DNA of 64,000 nt from Limnanthes douglasii subsp. nivea (GCA_036936605.1 JAUPFV010000005.1:125048453-125112452); one strand, 5' to 3'. Counted from the first letter of the stretch, positions 45,800-58,249 are shown. A program made the numbers and translations. The notes: generated from the letters alone by a model not told the origin.

Positions 45800-46160
45800 A
45801 CATACAAAATTAACACATGTAAGACGCATAGACGATAGCTAAGAGACGAAAAAACGATAGACATGAGACGTAAAGATGAGAGCTCTATAATTGTGGGACG
45901 AAACCGATAATTATGGGAGAAGAGATCGAGAGACAAGAGATAGAGGTGATAGACCAATATTTGCGAGCCAAGAGATCGATAATTGCAGGGCGATGGACCG
46001 ATAGTTGCGGGATAAGAGTTCGAGAGATGAGATATTAAGGGACAAAACACGTATAGAAGAGAGACCTAGAGTTGTAGGATAAGAGACCAAAGGACGAGTG
46101 ACTACAAGTTGCGGGACAACATATAAGAGACGAGAGGGCGAAAGTTACGGGAGCACTGTA
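45800..46160. repeat. GA-rich degenerate minisatellite
   Basis: Phrases like GATAGTTGCGGGA(C/T)AAGAGA, GATCGAGAGACAAGAG and GACGAGAG recur irregularly, with units of roughly 25-40 bp. The open minus frame across it (46050-45760) is a by-product of the repeat. Confidence 0.7.
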
Positions 46161-46469
46161 AAATATACTTTTTAGATGATAGGTACGGGACCAAAAACCT
46201 AGATGCGAGACCAAAATACTCGGGCTTGTGAAAAAAAATCCAAAAAATAATAATAAATATCATTCATGATCTACTTTTGTTCATCTTAAAAAAATGATAA
46301 AACCTTCAGTTTTGTTTTCCGAGAATCATTTAAAAGATACAAAGTTTTAGAATTTTGATAAAAAATATAAAAATAAAATATGTGCACGTGTTTGTGATAT
46401 GAAAAAAATCATAATCAAACTCCAAAGTATTTTCTAGAGAGGAAATAAGACTAAGACGAAGATTAATTG

Positions 46470-46617
46470 AGAATATGATGCAATGGTTTTTCTGTATAAA
46501 AAAATCGTTCACCTTTACACCGAGAGTTACACACTTATTTATACAGTTTACAATAGACTCTTTGTCTCCATATTTACTCTCCAATAGTTTTATGTTTGAA
46601 CGTAATATCGTGCCTAG
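46470..46617. repeat. Third, partial copy of the 1-1126 / 51021-52173 repeat
   Basis: GATGCAATGGTTTTTCTGTA, ATCGTTCACCTTTACAC, GTTACACA, TTTACTCTCCAA and ATATCGTG.CTA follow 966-1100 closely. The small LTR element at 46618 interrupts it at the end. Confidence 0.8.
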
Positions 46618-47981
46618 TGTTAGAGGTATAAGGCATAGGCCCACTATAGAAAAAGATAAACAAAGAAAGACGAGTGGAGAAACAAAAAGACTACTAAGTT
46701 TATATTATTTAGAAAGCGTACAAATTACATAGAGAATAAAACTATTATTTATAAATAAACTATATGAGCTAATGAGTCTGGGTCTTCTATCTATAACATC
46801 CTCACTCAAACTCGCAATGCTTATTCTTGCATTGTGAGTTTGTTACATCAAATCAAAACCAAAATTACAGCAAAAACTAAAAACCAAATTTCAAAACGAT
46901 AATCGAAGGCCAAAATCAAAACAAAACGCCAAAGTAAAAATTGAATCGTCAAAACCCAATCTTTAAATTCCAATCTATCTTTAAATTTCAATCTTTAATC
47001 TCCAATCTCCAATATCCAAACTCTAAACTCTACACTCTAAATTCTAAACTCCAATCTCCAATCTACAATCTCCAATCTCCATTCTTCAAACTTCGAACTC
47101 CAAACTTCAATTTTCAAACTAATCCAAACAAAATCTAAACACCAAATGAATCCAAACAAAGACAAAAAAGCAAACGAATCCAAGTGAATCCAAACAAATC
47201 CAAACAAGTCCAAACGAATTCAAACTAAATCTATACCAAATCCAAATCCATATCCAAACTAATAACAAAATCTAAACACAAAACAAATATAAAAAGATTT
47301 CAAACAAAATCCATATGAATCCAAACTAAATCTATACAAAATTTAAATCCAAATAAAAATGAAATCCAAATACCAAACAAATCAAAACAAATCCAAATAC
47401 ATCCAAACAAATCCAAATGAATCCAAGTAAATCTAAACGAATCCAAACAAAATCTATACCAAATCCAAATTCAAACAAAATCTATACCGAATCCACATCG
47501 AAATCTAAAATTAAATCAAAGAGTAAATTCAAATACCAAATCCAAATTCAAATCTAAGTTACAATCAAAACCAAAATCATAGTCAAAATAAAAATTCAAT
47601 CCATGGTTTTACGTACAACACTGAGGCACTATTCCAGTAGCAATTTCTCCTAAATCGGATCACCGAATCATAATCCAACCAGCCAGATTATACAATTTGT
47701 ATGTTGATTGTGGCTGCACACACGAGATCCAAAAAAAATCACTCTATTCATTTTCTTCCGGCGGACAACTAGAATAACTGCCCGCCGACACAACGGAAAA
47801 CATGCAAACTTCAATATCTAAACCTATGCTCTGATACTTTGTAGAAAAATGGAAACAAATAAAGAGGAAAAAAGTTTAGGGTTTTGGATTTTTTAGAAAG
47901 TATACAAATTCCATAAAGTATAAACTATTATTTATAGATAAACTAGATCGGCTAATGGGCCTAGGCTTTATATCTCTAATA
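46618..47981 (-). mobile_element. Non-autonomous LTR element with terminal inverted repeats
   Basis: Perfect 5-bp duplication CCTAG at 46613-46617 and 47982-47986. Terminal direct repeats lie at 46646-46798 and 47840-47981 (shared TTTAGAAAG.GTACAAATT, AAACTATTATTTATA and GATAAACTA.AT.GGCTAATG). On minus a Met-tRNA PBS (AAGTATCAGAGCATAGG) follows the right repeat, and a purine run (GAGTTTGAGTGAGGA) precedes the left one, so it is a minus-oriented TRIM-like element. The 1-kb interior has no ORF; it is made mostly of CAAACAAATCCAAA-type low-complexity sequence. The outermost 29 bp of the left end are an inverted copy of the right end (24 of 29 match), which LTR elements do not normally have. A 14-bp hairpin (46807-46842) lies beside the purine tract. 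Confidence 0.85.
46807..46842. repeat. Hairpin beside the polypurine tract
   Basis: CAAACTCGCAATGC, 8-nt loop TTATTCTT, GCATTGTGAGTTTG; 13 of 14 positions pair, the other as G:T in RNA. Confidence 0.9.
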
Positions 47982-47986
47982 CCTAG

Positions 47987-48859
47987 ATATTGGTAACCAT
48001 TATCATAAATATTTAGTAACGTTTCTTACTACTCAAATAGTATATTCTTGTCATGGCATCCCTTTATTTTTGAATTGGAGAATAATGAAACTTAAGGCTA
48101 AACAATAGTCGAATATGTTATTTGGATACTGTAATTTTTGAGACGTTGTTTGTCCATGCTTTTGGGACACCACTTGCCATTTTCTTAAGCTTTTACTTTT
48201 GAATTTATCGATTATCGTAGTTTCTTATTCTTTTTACCAAGGCTCCGTATTTTTTATGACGAAGTAATTATGCTAACCATGTCGGCTAGACTCCTAAACG
48301 TCTTAAGGCTTATTTTATTTAATTTACATAGCTGAACTATTATCATTGATGTCTCCAATTTGGTTCATACTTAATTTTGATTGCCTTACTAAAAATATTT
48401 CTCGGCCAAACCCTCCATTGAGGATAAAAATCTCTATTTTGCATCGATTGTTTCTTCATAACTTTATTTTATCTCGGTGACATACTTATTTTGGAAACAT
48501 CTCTATATTTTCATTCTGGTTGTTAGGATGTGTATATATATTTGACTCGTGAGTTAAGGAAAAATATGGCATTTTGCATAACCTTATTATCTCCGTTTAT
48601 TAACTAGTTCACTAATATGGCTTATTACACTTTTCAACTGAGGTTGGTATATTAACCAGTTCACTAATTTGATACTTTAAGTCATGGCTCAGTATGGCCT
48701 CTAGCACTTTTTAGTTGGGCTTGATTTATTAGCCAGTACATTAATTTGAAATTTTAAGCAAAGGCTCCTTGTGGCATCTTATATTTTTCAGTTGAATAGC
48801 TTGTAGACAGTTTCTCTTATGTATAATTATATACGATAGTGTTTTATAATAAAAATTAA
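47987..48859. other. AT-rich intergenic stretch
   Basis: No gene seen. 48600-48790 shows a loose repeat of TTAACCAGTTCACTAAT.TG with TATGGC. Confidence 0.5.
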
Positions 48860-49255
48860 CGTCATCGTTTACATGGAGATCGTTTGGCTTACAGTATTTA
48901 TATCATGGATTTTACTGGACGTTCTATCATGAAGATCAGTTGGCTTAAAGGCTTTCTATCATGGAGATCACTTGGCGTTTTATCATGGAGATCACTTGGT
49001 GTTCTATCATGAAAATAAGTTGGCTTAAATCCTTTCTGTCATGAAGATCACTTGGCTTTAAGCCTTCTATCATGAAGATCACTTACCGTCTTATTATGGA
49101 GATCACTTGGCTTAAAGCCTTTCCGATTACGGAGATCACTTGGCTTAAAGCCTTTCTCTTACGGAGATCACTTCATGGAAATCAATTATCTTAAAACCTT
49201 TCTATCATCGAGATTATTTGGCGTATAGTCTTTCTATCATGGAGATGGGAGGACA
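48860..49255. repeat. ATGGAGATCACTTGGCTTAAAG minisatellite
   Basis: About a dozen variants of TATCATGGAGATCACTTGG, alternately followed by CTTAAAGCCTTTC or CGTTT, giving long (about 35-50 bp) and short (about 25 bp) units. Confidence 0.85.
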
Positions 49256-51020
49256 GTTTTCATTTTTTAGGGCTTATGCACTACCTCTTTTTATTGATGA
49301 CAAACTTTAGTTTATAGCCTTAAATAAAATTATGTACCATTTATGGTATATATAAGCCTACCAAAATTAAAGATCTTCGTTATAATATGCAAGACGATGA
49401 ATTCTTCTTAAATGCATGTCACTAATATTTATTATAATTTCTTATGATGGTTAAGCTAAGTTATAATATTTACCTCCTTTTATAGTTTGAATTTCTAAAT
49501 TATGAGTTGTGAAGTGAAAATAAAGTGAAACCATTGAGGAAAACCCAAAATTACTTTTGGAATATCTATCAATGAAGTCATATTAGATATTTACTTTGAT
49601 GATGAATATTTGTTATAATTTTGTTGTGGAAATCTATTATTTCAGTTTGTTTCTCATTCGAAGATTTGATTTCGTACTCGAGGTCTCAAGTTCGATTATT
49701 GGGATGACAGTTGTGTAGTATTGTGGTTTTTATATTTGTATTGTTTGATTGTATGTTTTTTATTCTTCTGGCACTTAATATACATTATTGCACAATATTT
49801 ACTTTTGTATAACATCTTTGTTAATCTCTCATTTGATGCACCCTTTGTATCGTTCTAGTGTCCATTTCAGCCTTTTGTCCGATTAAATGTAAGATGCATT
49901 ATATATTGTAAATGTTTATATGTATTGTTTATGTGTTTGTTTTTCAATACACGATAACTTCATTATATCTGTTAAAGTATATTACATCCTATATATTTCA
50001 CTTTCATCTGTTTAATTACACCACTTTCATGTCCACCAACAACCATAATATTGTCGTAACTACACTATAGTTTTGTCCTTGTTATCCATTTTAATTCCAG
50101 TTACTTATGTGCTTGTACACACAATCATAATATGCATAATATTTTGTTTCATATGTCATCAAACTATTCCATAATGATTTATCAACCACACACATGTACA
50201 TCACTCATTGCATACATATTATCATTGTCATATCTTCTTATTTACACACATCACGCCATTCATGTTTCTCACAATGTTGTATTTTTTTATAATATAAGAG
50301 CGTCCCTAGCAGATATTCTATTTTTTAGGTAAATATAGATTGTATTTGGGTAATGTAAATTTGAATATTACGTTTATTTTTCTCGAACGGATAGTGTATA
50401 TCTAAGTTAGTTATCAATCCATAAAATAATGAGAGAAAAACAAAGGAAATAACAAATAAGTTTTACCTATTGCGTAACTGCTACTACAAATATACCTTGC
50501 ACAATTTACGCTAATAAATATAGATAGTCTTTTGCCGTATCCGTTGGGAAGAAAAAATCCAGATATAATCGTTAAATTTACTTTAAACTTGTCAAATAAT
50601 GTATCTGTTGGGGATGCTCTAGTACTTGTTTAAGTACATGTTCACCATATGTCCACTTCTTTATATGTACGTTCATATAAACATTTGTGTTTATCTTTAG
50701 TGCATATATATATTTACAACACTTGTTTGTCGTACATGTTTCATTCATACTTGTAGTCTAGTGTTTCTCATGTTTTTTTGTTCTTCTCACTCTCTTTAGC
50801 TCAAATGAGGGCTCTATCAGGGGTGGTTCTTTCATAGGGTAGTGGCTTAGCAGTGTAGAATCCTGCGATTTGATAGCATAATTTGAATGCAAGATATCCT
50901 CTTCCTTTTTGTTTTACTTGGTATTTTCTCCAAGTAAAATACCTGACCAAATTTCTTGGTGATAAAAAAGACACCAATGCTTGAAGCTTCATAACCTGAT
51001 AATTGTGGAGGCGAATTTGG
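49256..51020. other. AT-rich stretch
   Basis: No recognisable gene. 50340-50620 includes words such as CTCTAG and GGGGATGCTCTAGTACTTG typical of small plant DNA transposons, but no ends could be fixed. Confidence 0.4.
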
Positions 51021-52173
51021 TGACTTATGCAAGCGTATGAAAATGGGTGATCCGCTAAATGAAGAGGAGCCCTCATATTCGTTTGGAATTGAGCTCTTGC
51101 ATTTGATTGGAGATAAGCCCTCGTATTTGATTGGAGATAAACCCTCGCATTTGATTGCAGACGAGCCCTCTTCTTTATTGAATTGCATTTCTTCGTGATT
51201 TTGACTAACCTTATTTTTTACTTCGACGAACCCTTTCCTTCTTTTTTTATATTGACGGACCCTATGTTTTCTCTTTTTTGTTGACTAACATTGTTCTTTA
51301 TTTATTTTGACGAAGTATTTAAACGCTGACATTGTGTTTTTGAATTCATATTCTTTACTAAGAAAATTATTATTCTCGATAAAATTATCCAAGTTACTTT
51401 TAACATAGTTAGTCTACTTCAAATAAATAATCATGTAACTGTTCTTTAAATAAATTATAAGATTCATTAAGTGTATTAATTATTTCCAAACTCATATAAT
51501 TCAACTCTTAAATAAATTAAAAAGTCATCATATTTCATTCTTTAAAATAAATTATAAGCCTTATTGAGTGCATTAATAATGTAACAGTTACTTACTCAAA
51601 AAATACGTGTAATTTGGTTGCGAAAATAGAAAAAATATAAAACACCAAAAATATCAGTAATAGATTTCATTTTGTTCGTCTTTAAAAAAATATAAATATA
51701 TGTCCTTTTAGAATGTTTTTTAGTTAGGCCTTGATACACATGGTGTCTTGAAAGTGAAAAATAACTAGTTTTTACGGGTGTCCGTGTTTTTTGTGTTCAT
51801 AGGTATTGTTGGAAGCATTTATATTACAAGTGGTTGTTTGTAAACTTTAGAATCCAGGTTATTATTGATACTTTTAATCTTTCTTAGTTATCAGTAACTT
51901 ATGTATACTAAAATTAAGATATATTTACTTTGTAAAATAAATATTAGTTTACTATTTTTGAGTATTAAATGTTTATGCGTTATTGGTTGGTTTTTTGTAA
52001 TTTAAAGTTAAGATTAGTGGCTGAATATGATATAATGGTTTTTCTATAAAAATAATCGTTCGCATTAACACTAATAGTTATATACGTATTTACAAAAAGA
52101 TCTTTCGTTATATTTTTACTCCAACAATTACATGTTTCAACATATTATTGTGTCTAAATTTTCTCACCAAATT
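51021..52173. repeat. Dispersed repeat, copy B
   Basis: Paralogue of 1-1126. Units of its 24-bp tandem repeat start at 51067, 51091, 51115 and 51139, with a partial one at 51163. On minus the array reads as an 8-residue repeat (EGLSPIKC, EGLSPIKY) in a frame at 51188-50847; I see no evidence that this is a real protein. Confidence 0.87.
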
Positions 52174-52619
52174 GTAATAAGTTTTCTTATTATCGGAATA
52201 TTATACTCTCATCAATTTGATGATTATATATGAAATTATACATTAGATACTTAATTTATTAAAAAAATTAATATTAAAAAACAATAACTTTTTGAGCTAG
52301 TCATCCATGTATTGAATATGATATATAAGTGTACTTTTTTAAAATGAATTTTTATGAAATATAAATGTTGCTGATATTATTCTCATATTAAACATCAAAT
52401 TATTATTTAAAACGAAATTTAAGAAGACTAACTAATATTAGTCTTATTATATATTTATAAAATAATATATAGTATAATTTCAAATAAACTATAAACCTAT
52501 TATCATTTAACTAATACACTCAATTATGCTATTATATTAGTGTATCGCTACCCATTTATTAAGTTAAATTTATATTATTATTATTATTTAAATAAATTTA
52601 ACTTTTAATAATTTGACCC

Positions 52620-53066
52620 TAAATACAAATGTCTTACAACACCAGACTGGATTAGATTTGAAAATGTTTTAGAAGTTTTCTTTAATGAGAATATACTACA
52701 TACTATAGCACAAACTATTGGTGATACCCATAGATCAAGCTTCCAAAAAAATAAGATAGCATACTACAATACTTGTTTTGACTAGGTTGGAATTGATCTA
52801 ACAAAGAACCTTCAACATCATATTTGGGTTGGTTTTGGAGAAAATCAAGGTTGTTTGCTGAATATAAGCTACAAGAATCTTCCTAGATACTGCCAGTATT
52901 GTCACCACTTGGGTCATAATAAAGAAACTGTAAGAAGACTCTTAAAAACCCAATCAAAGGTTGAAACAAAGATGACTCATTCTTGAAGGATAACAACAAT
53001 AACAAATATAGAGATAACAACAAGCAAACAATCAAATATATTATAGGGAATTCTAATCAAGAAACT
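52620..53066 (+). pseudogene. LINE ORF1 remnant with zinc knuckle
   Basis: Frames give VGIDLTKNLQHHIWVGFGEN, then LPRYCQYCHHLGHNKETV. This is the D-L-x-K-x-L-x-x-x-I-W segment and C-x2-C-x4-H-x4-C knuckle of plant L1-type ORF1; the last Cys is replaced by Val. It would coat LINE RNA. A stop lies inside and the start is not identified. Confidence 0.75.
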
Positions 53067-55000
53067 AATATGTGTCAAAGGTACAATATGAATGAGATAT
53101 GAAACACCCTTAGAAACATTTTTAATTCCTCCAAGGAATGGCTAATCATGAGTGATTTCAATGTGGTTATCTCTTTTGACGAACATATAGGCTGCTCTAC
53201 CTATTTCTTAAACATCACTGAAAACTTTAGCGATGTTATTAGGGATTGTCAATTGGAAGATGCATGATATGGTGGCTCTAAGTTTATGTGGTCAAACAAT
53301 TCCAACTGGAATAAATTAGATAGGTTCTCTATAGCTTTGCTTGGTAAAACCTTTTTAGTGAAACGAAAGTCATTCATAATACTAGTATTTGTTATGACCA
53401 TAAACCATTATGCATCTCTATAAGAAAACATAGATTAAGTTCTAAAAAGAGTTTTAAATTTCTAAACATGTGGAGTATGGACAATGATTTTCTAAACTTT
53501 GTTGAGAATAACTGGAATCAGAGGTTGCATCGCTACCCTGTCTATGTTTTCGGGTAAAAACGTTGTAGGTTTAATCATGCTCTCAAGGGTTGGAATAAAA
53601 ATCACTTTGGTAACATTTTTTATAAGGTGCAGAATTCTGAGGTTAATGTCAAATAGCTTGAAATCAAGCACCAAGATTCTAACAACTTGCAGTCCAAAAT
53701 GGAGGTCTCTAAAGACAATGCTATTCTCTGTCAAGACTTTAAAATGAAGGAATCTTTTTTATACCAAAAATGTTATAATAATTGGCTTAAAGACGGGGAC
53801 AAAAATACCAAAGCCTTTCATAGTTATGTTAATAAGAAGAGAAGAAAGAATAATATATCTAGTATTAAAGTGGGAGAAGATTGGATTATGGACAATAACC
53901 TGATTGGTCAATCAGCAACATCATATTTCAAAGATATATTAACTAACCTGCCTTATTCTAGCAAAGAAGATGAATAAATTAAAATGTTGAACACCCTAAC
54001 AATACTCTTATGAACAAGATCAATAATAAGATAAAAGACTGGGAGAACATGCATTTTTCTTATCGTGGAAAGATCTATCTAATTAACTCGATGCTAATGG
54101 TTACTCCTACATATTGGATCCAGGGCTGATACTCACCTAATTGTATCATTACTATGCTGGAAGAAACCTTCAACAAAGTTCTATGGGGTTCAACCATTAA
54201 AGAAAATAATCCATTAGTCTTCCTAGCCTTCTATTTGCAAACCCCGGAAGCCATTGGAAGAGGATCCACCGGGTTAATACCCCATCGGGAAAATGGCAAT
54301 GCCTCTGATACGATCTCTAGGGGAACTCATGGCTTATGAATTATATTCGCATATGTTTGACATGTATCGCACTTTTTAACCAAGTCCTTTGCATCTGATA
54401 ATATCGTTGGGCAATAATACCCAGCTAAAAATAGTCTTCTTGTCAATGAGTCATACCCACAGTCAGCATATCCTTCCCTGTCCACTATCAATTACATTAA
54501 ATATATCATCTTTAGTCTGTATCATTCTAACATTTTTAGTGATAAACATTGGAGTAAGGATGCTTATGTAGCTAATGAGATTGGTCGTTTAATTTATCTT
54601 ACCACCAAGAGTAAACCTGCCTGCTTTAAATAAACTCATCTAGCTCCTAGAAGACTACAACTTAATTTTGATACTTTCTGCCTTCATAATGGCAACTCAA
54701 GTGGAGGAATCATCATTAGAATAGCTCTGGAGACTTTGTTATTGGATCTATCAATATTTATGGGAAGTCAGTAATAGCTAAACCAGAGCTCTTTTGTACG
54801 GTGTTCTCACCTGCAAAAATAAATATTGGTCAAATATTGATGTTGAAACGGGCTCTCAAATTCTAGTCAACCTTCTAACTCATGGTAACTATCATTATCC
54901 TCTCAAATCTATTCTAAACTTTTGTAGAAACCTTATACCTTTCTCAATGGTGATTTCTCAAATCTTGAGGGACAAAAATAAAGTAGCCGATTAGCCTACT
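53067..55000 (+). pseudogene. LINE ORF2 remnant: endonuclease part, RT tail, RNase H
   Basis: 53067-53930 parallels 1490-2292: MSDFNVV, EEHIG-like and SKFMWSNNSNWNK; then WLKDGDKNTKAFHSYVNKK and SSIKVGEDWIMDNN. After 53977 the RT core is missing and the frame resumes at about 54015 with INNKIKDWENMHFSYRGK and IYLINSMLM, a late RT segment. RNase H traces follow: RLQLNFDTFC (54655-54690), GNSSGGIIIR, and near the end SQILRDKNKVAD (54955-54994). The N-terminal endonuclease is absent, in contrast to the copy at 1.3 kb. The 3' end is cut by the LTR at 55259. Confidence 0.82.
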
Positions 55001-55258
55001 AAATGAACCCAGAAATGTAAAATGAAACAAAATACTAAATATGAGGCTTCTCCTCACTTGAGGGTTATCACTCTCATGGAAAGCTTGGGCCTTGTTACAT
55101 TTGTAATAATGTTGATTATGCTTAATAGTTTGTTGATTCAAGGAAATGTTTATTTCCAATTACTTGTATTTTCTAGCCTTAGCACCTTTATAATCATTAT
55201 TTTTCTCTCTTAGTTTCATTAGAACTTCTAATTATGTATGTTCTTGTTGGTTTAGCAG

Positions 55259-55552
55259 TGATAAGGAAGTGGAGATTCATGGACTAAAGTGTAAATAATA
55301 GAAGTTTAACGCAGCAATTCTGATTATGTATTTCTATTAAGGACTAAGGGTAATTTATCCTTTTATGTAACCATTTTCAGTTTTGAGCTTAGTCTCAGCG
55401 CCTCTATATAAAGGACAAGGCCTAACTAATAAAGAGGTTGAACACTTTTGATCTAACTCATTTGTGCTTAGACTTTCTCTCTCTAAAATATTTCGCTCTC
55501 TAAAATGCTCTTATCATTCTTTACCTAGCAATTAATAATAACAGAACTCACA
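55259..55552 (+). repeat. 5' LTR of the 55-kb Tat element
   Basis: 294 bp, starts TGATAAGGAAGTGG, ends AACTCACA just before the PBS region. TATA box TATATAAA at 55405-55412. Same family as 21100-21460. Confidence 0.85.
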
Positions 55553-55555
55553 AAA

Positions 55556-55573
55556 TTAGCGACTCCACTATGG
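55556..55573 (+). promoter_or_regulatory. Primer-binding-site region
   Basis: TTAGCGACTCCACTATGG, three bases after the LTR. Resembles the TGGCGACTCCACTGGGGA-type PBS region of plant Tat elements with two or three changes. Confidence 0.7.
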
Positions 55574-55650
55574 ACTTAACAAGCACTCAGTGTCTTAGTT
55601 TCTCGTTCAAATTTTATTGATCTTCTTATTTTCTCGTTTGAATTCTTGCA

Positions 55651-57235
55651 ATGAATCCTGAAAACAATCCACCAGTTCGATATGCAATGAAAATGCTGAG
55701 AGAAGATTTGCAAAAGAATGAAAACAGACCATAATGATCTGTTCCGATCCAAACTCAACTAGATACAGAAATGCATATGAATCAGCTCTTGGATAAAAAA
55801 AATGCGTTAAATGAAAAATATGAGCAAAAAGAACAAGAAATTCACTCGACAAAGCTTAAGTCCGAGGTGAGGCAAGTAAATGAGAAAACTAGAATAGGAA
55901 ATCAATCTGACTAATCTTACACTGATCGGCATAGTAGGAATGAGCTTAAGAAGGCACCATTTGAAGCTCCAAAATATAGTTATTCTTCTCGAAAAGTGAA
56001 AAAAAAAACAAAAATATGTCGCCTTTAGTGACGAAGAAGTTGAAAGCCCTCCTTCAGGCTTTAAGAGGTATAAGAGTTCTTCGAAGGAGGAACAAGAAAA
56101 CGAACAACCAAGGAAGCATAAGAAGGAATATAAATCTAAAAGGGATAACATTCCTCGTTGTTTGAAGGACTCTACTTGGTGTGAGGGGGAACACTGGAAT
56201 CAATATGTTGAGACTGATCGAAATTTGTATGCAGTTTTGGAACTGAGGATCAGTTTGTGCAAGGTGTCGATTGGAGGAACTCTCCGTTGACGAGTGAAAT
56301 TTGATCTATTACACTTTTGAAGCTTTTTGATATTGCTAACGTTGAAAAGGTTGATGGGATGCAGGATCCTGATGATCACATCGAACAATTCAAGAATTAC
56401 ATGATTGATTTAAAAGATGATGACCGGTTGGTGTGTCGTGCTCTTTCACAAACTTTTAAACGAACAACATTCAAGTGGTACAACCGGATTCTAATGGGAT
56501 CCATTTCGAATTTCAGGGATTCCTATACTGTTTTTTAAAGATAGTTTGTTGTAAGTAAGGACATGAGTGCGAATGGAGATACGATGATCCAGTGCAAACA
56601 GGCGGTTGGAGAGAAATTAAAGAACTACACAAAAAGGTTTGTTCTGACTAAGGGAAGTTTGGACAATTGCAAAGAAGGAGTGGCGATAGCAACGTTTCTC
56701 CCGGGCTTACTGCCAGGGGACCTGGCTAATGAAACGAAAAAAGAGAAGAGCCTAAACTTTTGGAGCACTGATGGGTGAGGTAGAAGACCAGATCAAGGTT
56801 GAAGAATCAACCATGGTCCGCGGAAGACCAGTTAATGTTCCAAAGAATTTGGTTCAGGTGGCCAATAGCCTAGGGCAACCCTCGAATGGTAATCAACATT
56901 CACATTCGAGGAATAATAATTTGCCATCTCGAACTGGTGGATATTCAAATCATGCTCCATCCTACAATTACAATAGACTGAGGCCGAATTGGTCGATTAG
57001 GAAAGAGTACTATGCGGACTTGACAGAAAGTGTGGCCGCAATTTTTGATAAGAACAAGAGCTTCGTGAATTTCAAGAAGCCAACTCCAATAAATAAGCCA
57101 AGGGAAGATTCGAATAACAAATATTGCAGGTATCACGAGGACATCGGGCATGATACTATTGATTGCATCGCATTAAAAAAAGTTCAAATCTTGATTGAAA
57201 ATGGGAAGCTCTTGACTTATAGAAAGTCACAATAG
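55651..57235 (+). pseudogene. Gag of the 55-kb Tat element
   Basis: ATG at 55651 opens a frame stopped after 28 codons; later parts are in several frames. The N-terminal part is charged and helical (55770-56140). The core is 56317-56538: IANVEKVDGMQDPDDHIEQF, RLVCRALSQTFKRTTFKWY; then 56563-56778 with VGEKLKNYTKRF. 56771-57235 is a Gln/Asn/Ser-rich linker followed by NKYCRYHEDIGHDTIDCIAL (about 57115-57175), the C-x-x-H-x-x-x-G-H-x-T-x-x-C motif that ends gag in this lineage. The duplication starts inside this frame at 56931. Confidence 0.87.
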
Positions 57236-57301
57236 AACGGGTCGAAAACTCCGACATCAACTTCACGACTAGCTAACCCAACTGCACCAGCTGAGAATTT
57301 A

Positions 57302-57999
57302 ATGATTTTAGATTCGAAGGCTGAAGAATTCGATACCTCTTCAGAATATTTGGATAAGGATCCGGACAGGTTGATTTTGGTGGCTGTTAAAGAGCCAGTT
57401 ATGAAAGGGATTGTACGAGACTTGTGTCAATGTTTTGAATCATCAGCTATTTTCACAGGAGATTCAATGGTTGGTACCACTAACAGTTCGATGAAGAGAC
57501 ATGTTGTTAAATTGACAACTCAAATTGTAGGAAAAATGTCTACCCACTTGTATGGCAAAAATGTTATATGTTTTATTTTGTTTGACGAGGACGACTTGCG
57601 GGGAACAATGGGGCCGCATGAAGATGCTGAAGTTATTGGGGCAGAAGTGGCTGGTGTTGAAATTCGACGTGTTCTCACAGACATCGGTAGTTTTGCGAAC
57701 GTCATCTTCAAAACAACTTATGACATGATGCAAAATCCTCCTCAAATCTCTCAATCGGATGTACAATCATAGGATTTACTAGTGTGACAGCGCGGGTTAT
57801 TTTGGAATTCGAAGGGGACGTGAGCTTAGGAAAGGGACCTTTAAAAAAAAAGGTCAAAGTTCTTTTTATGATGGTGGACTGTCCCACGAGCTACAACACT
57901 ATTTTTGGAAGGTCTTGGATTTCTAGAATGTATGGGGTTGTGTCGACAGTACATCAATATTTTAAATATGTGGTAGGGGATCGTATTAGGGTCGTTTGA
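57302..57999 (+). pseudogene. Retropepsin-like protease, first copy
   Basis: 57302-57772 holds VEIRRVLTDIGSFANVIFKT: the active site is T-D-I-G-S where the family has D-x-G-S-S, so the Asp and Gly remain but the second Ser is Phe. After a stop at about 57770, 57784-57999 continues with VKVLFMMVDCPTSYNTIFGR and SWISRMYGVVSTVHQYFKY, the usual protease end (Y-N-x-I-x-G-R-x-W). Confidence 0.82.
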
Positions 58000-58249
58000 A
58001 CCGACCGGAAAATTGAAAGAGAGTGTTATGCCACTGCATTTCGGATCCGAGGGTCCAACAATGGAGACTCGAAGAAAGAATAGCAGTCAGAGGGGTTAAC
58101 CTCAGATTTTGAAGAAAGAGTTGACGATCCGAGGGAAACCCCATGGTCTTTGACAGTAAGTGAGCAAATAGAGGGGTATACGTTTTTAATCAAAACATTA
58201 CTGACCCCACTTCTACGTCAAAAACTGCTAGATTTTTTTATCTTTTAAC

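Noticed and set aside
48860..49255. Regular repeats as a CRISPR-like array
   Set aside because: Units vary in length and sequence and there are no distinct spacers; plant DNA context. It is a minisatellite.
50847..51188. Minus-strand ORF with an eight-residue repeat (EGLSPIKC/Y) as a real protein
   Set aside because: It is the translation of a 24-bp DNA tandem repeat; the paralogue at 49-132 has another copy number, and no domain or start context supports a gene.
57464..57766. Minus-strand 100-codon ORF, also at 60854-61156
   Set aside because: Shadow of the protease frame; its presence in both units only reflects the duplication.
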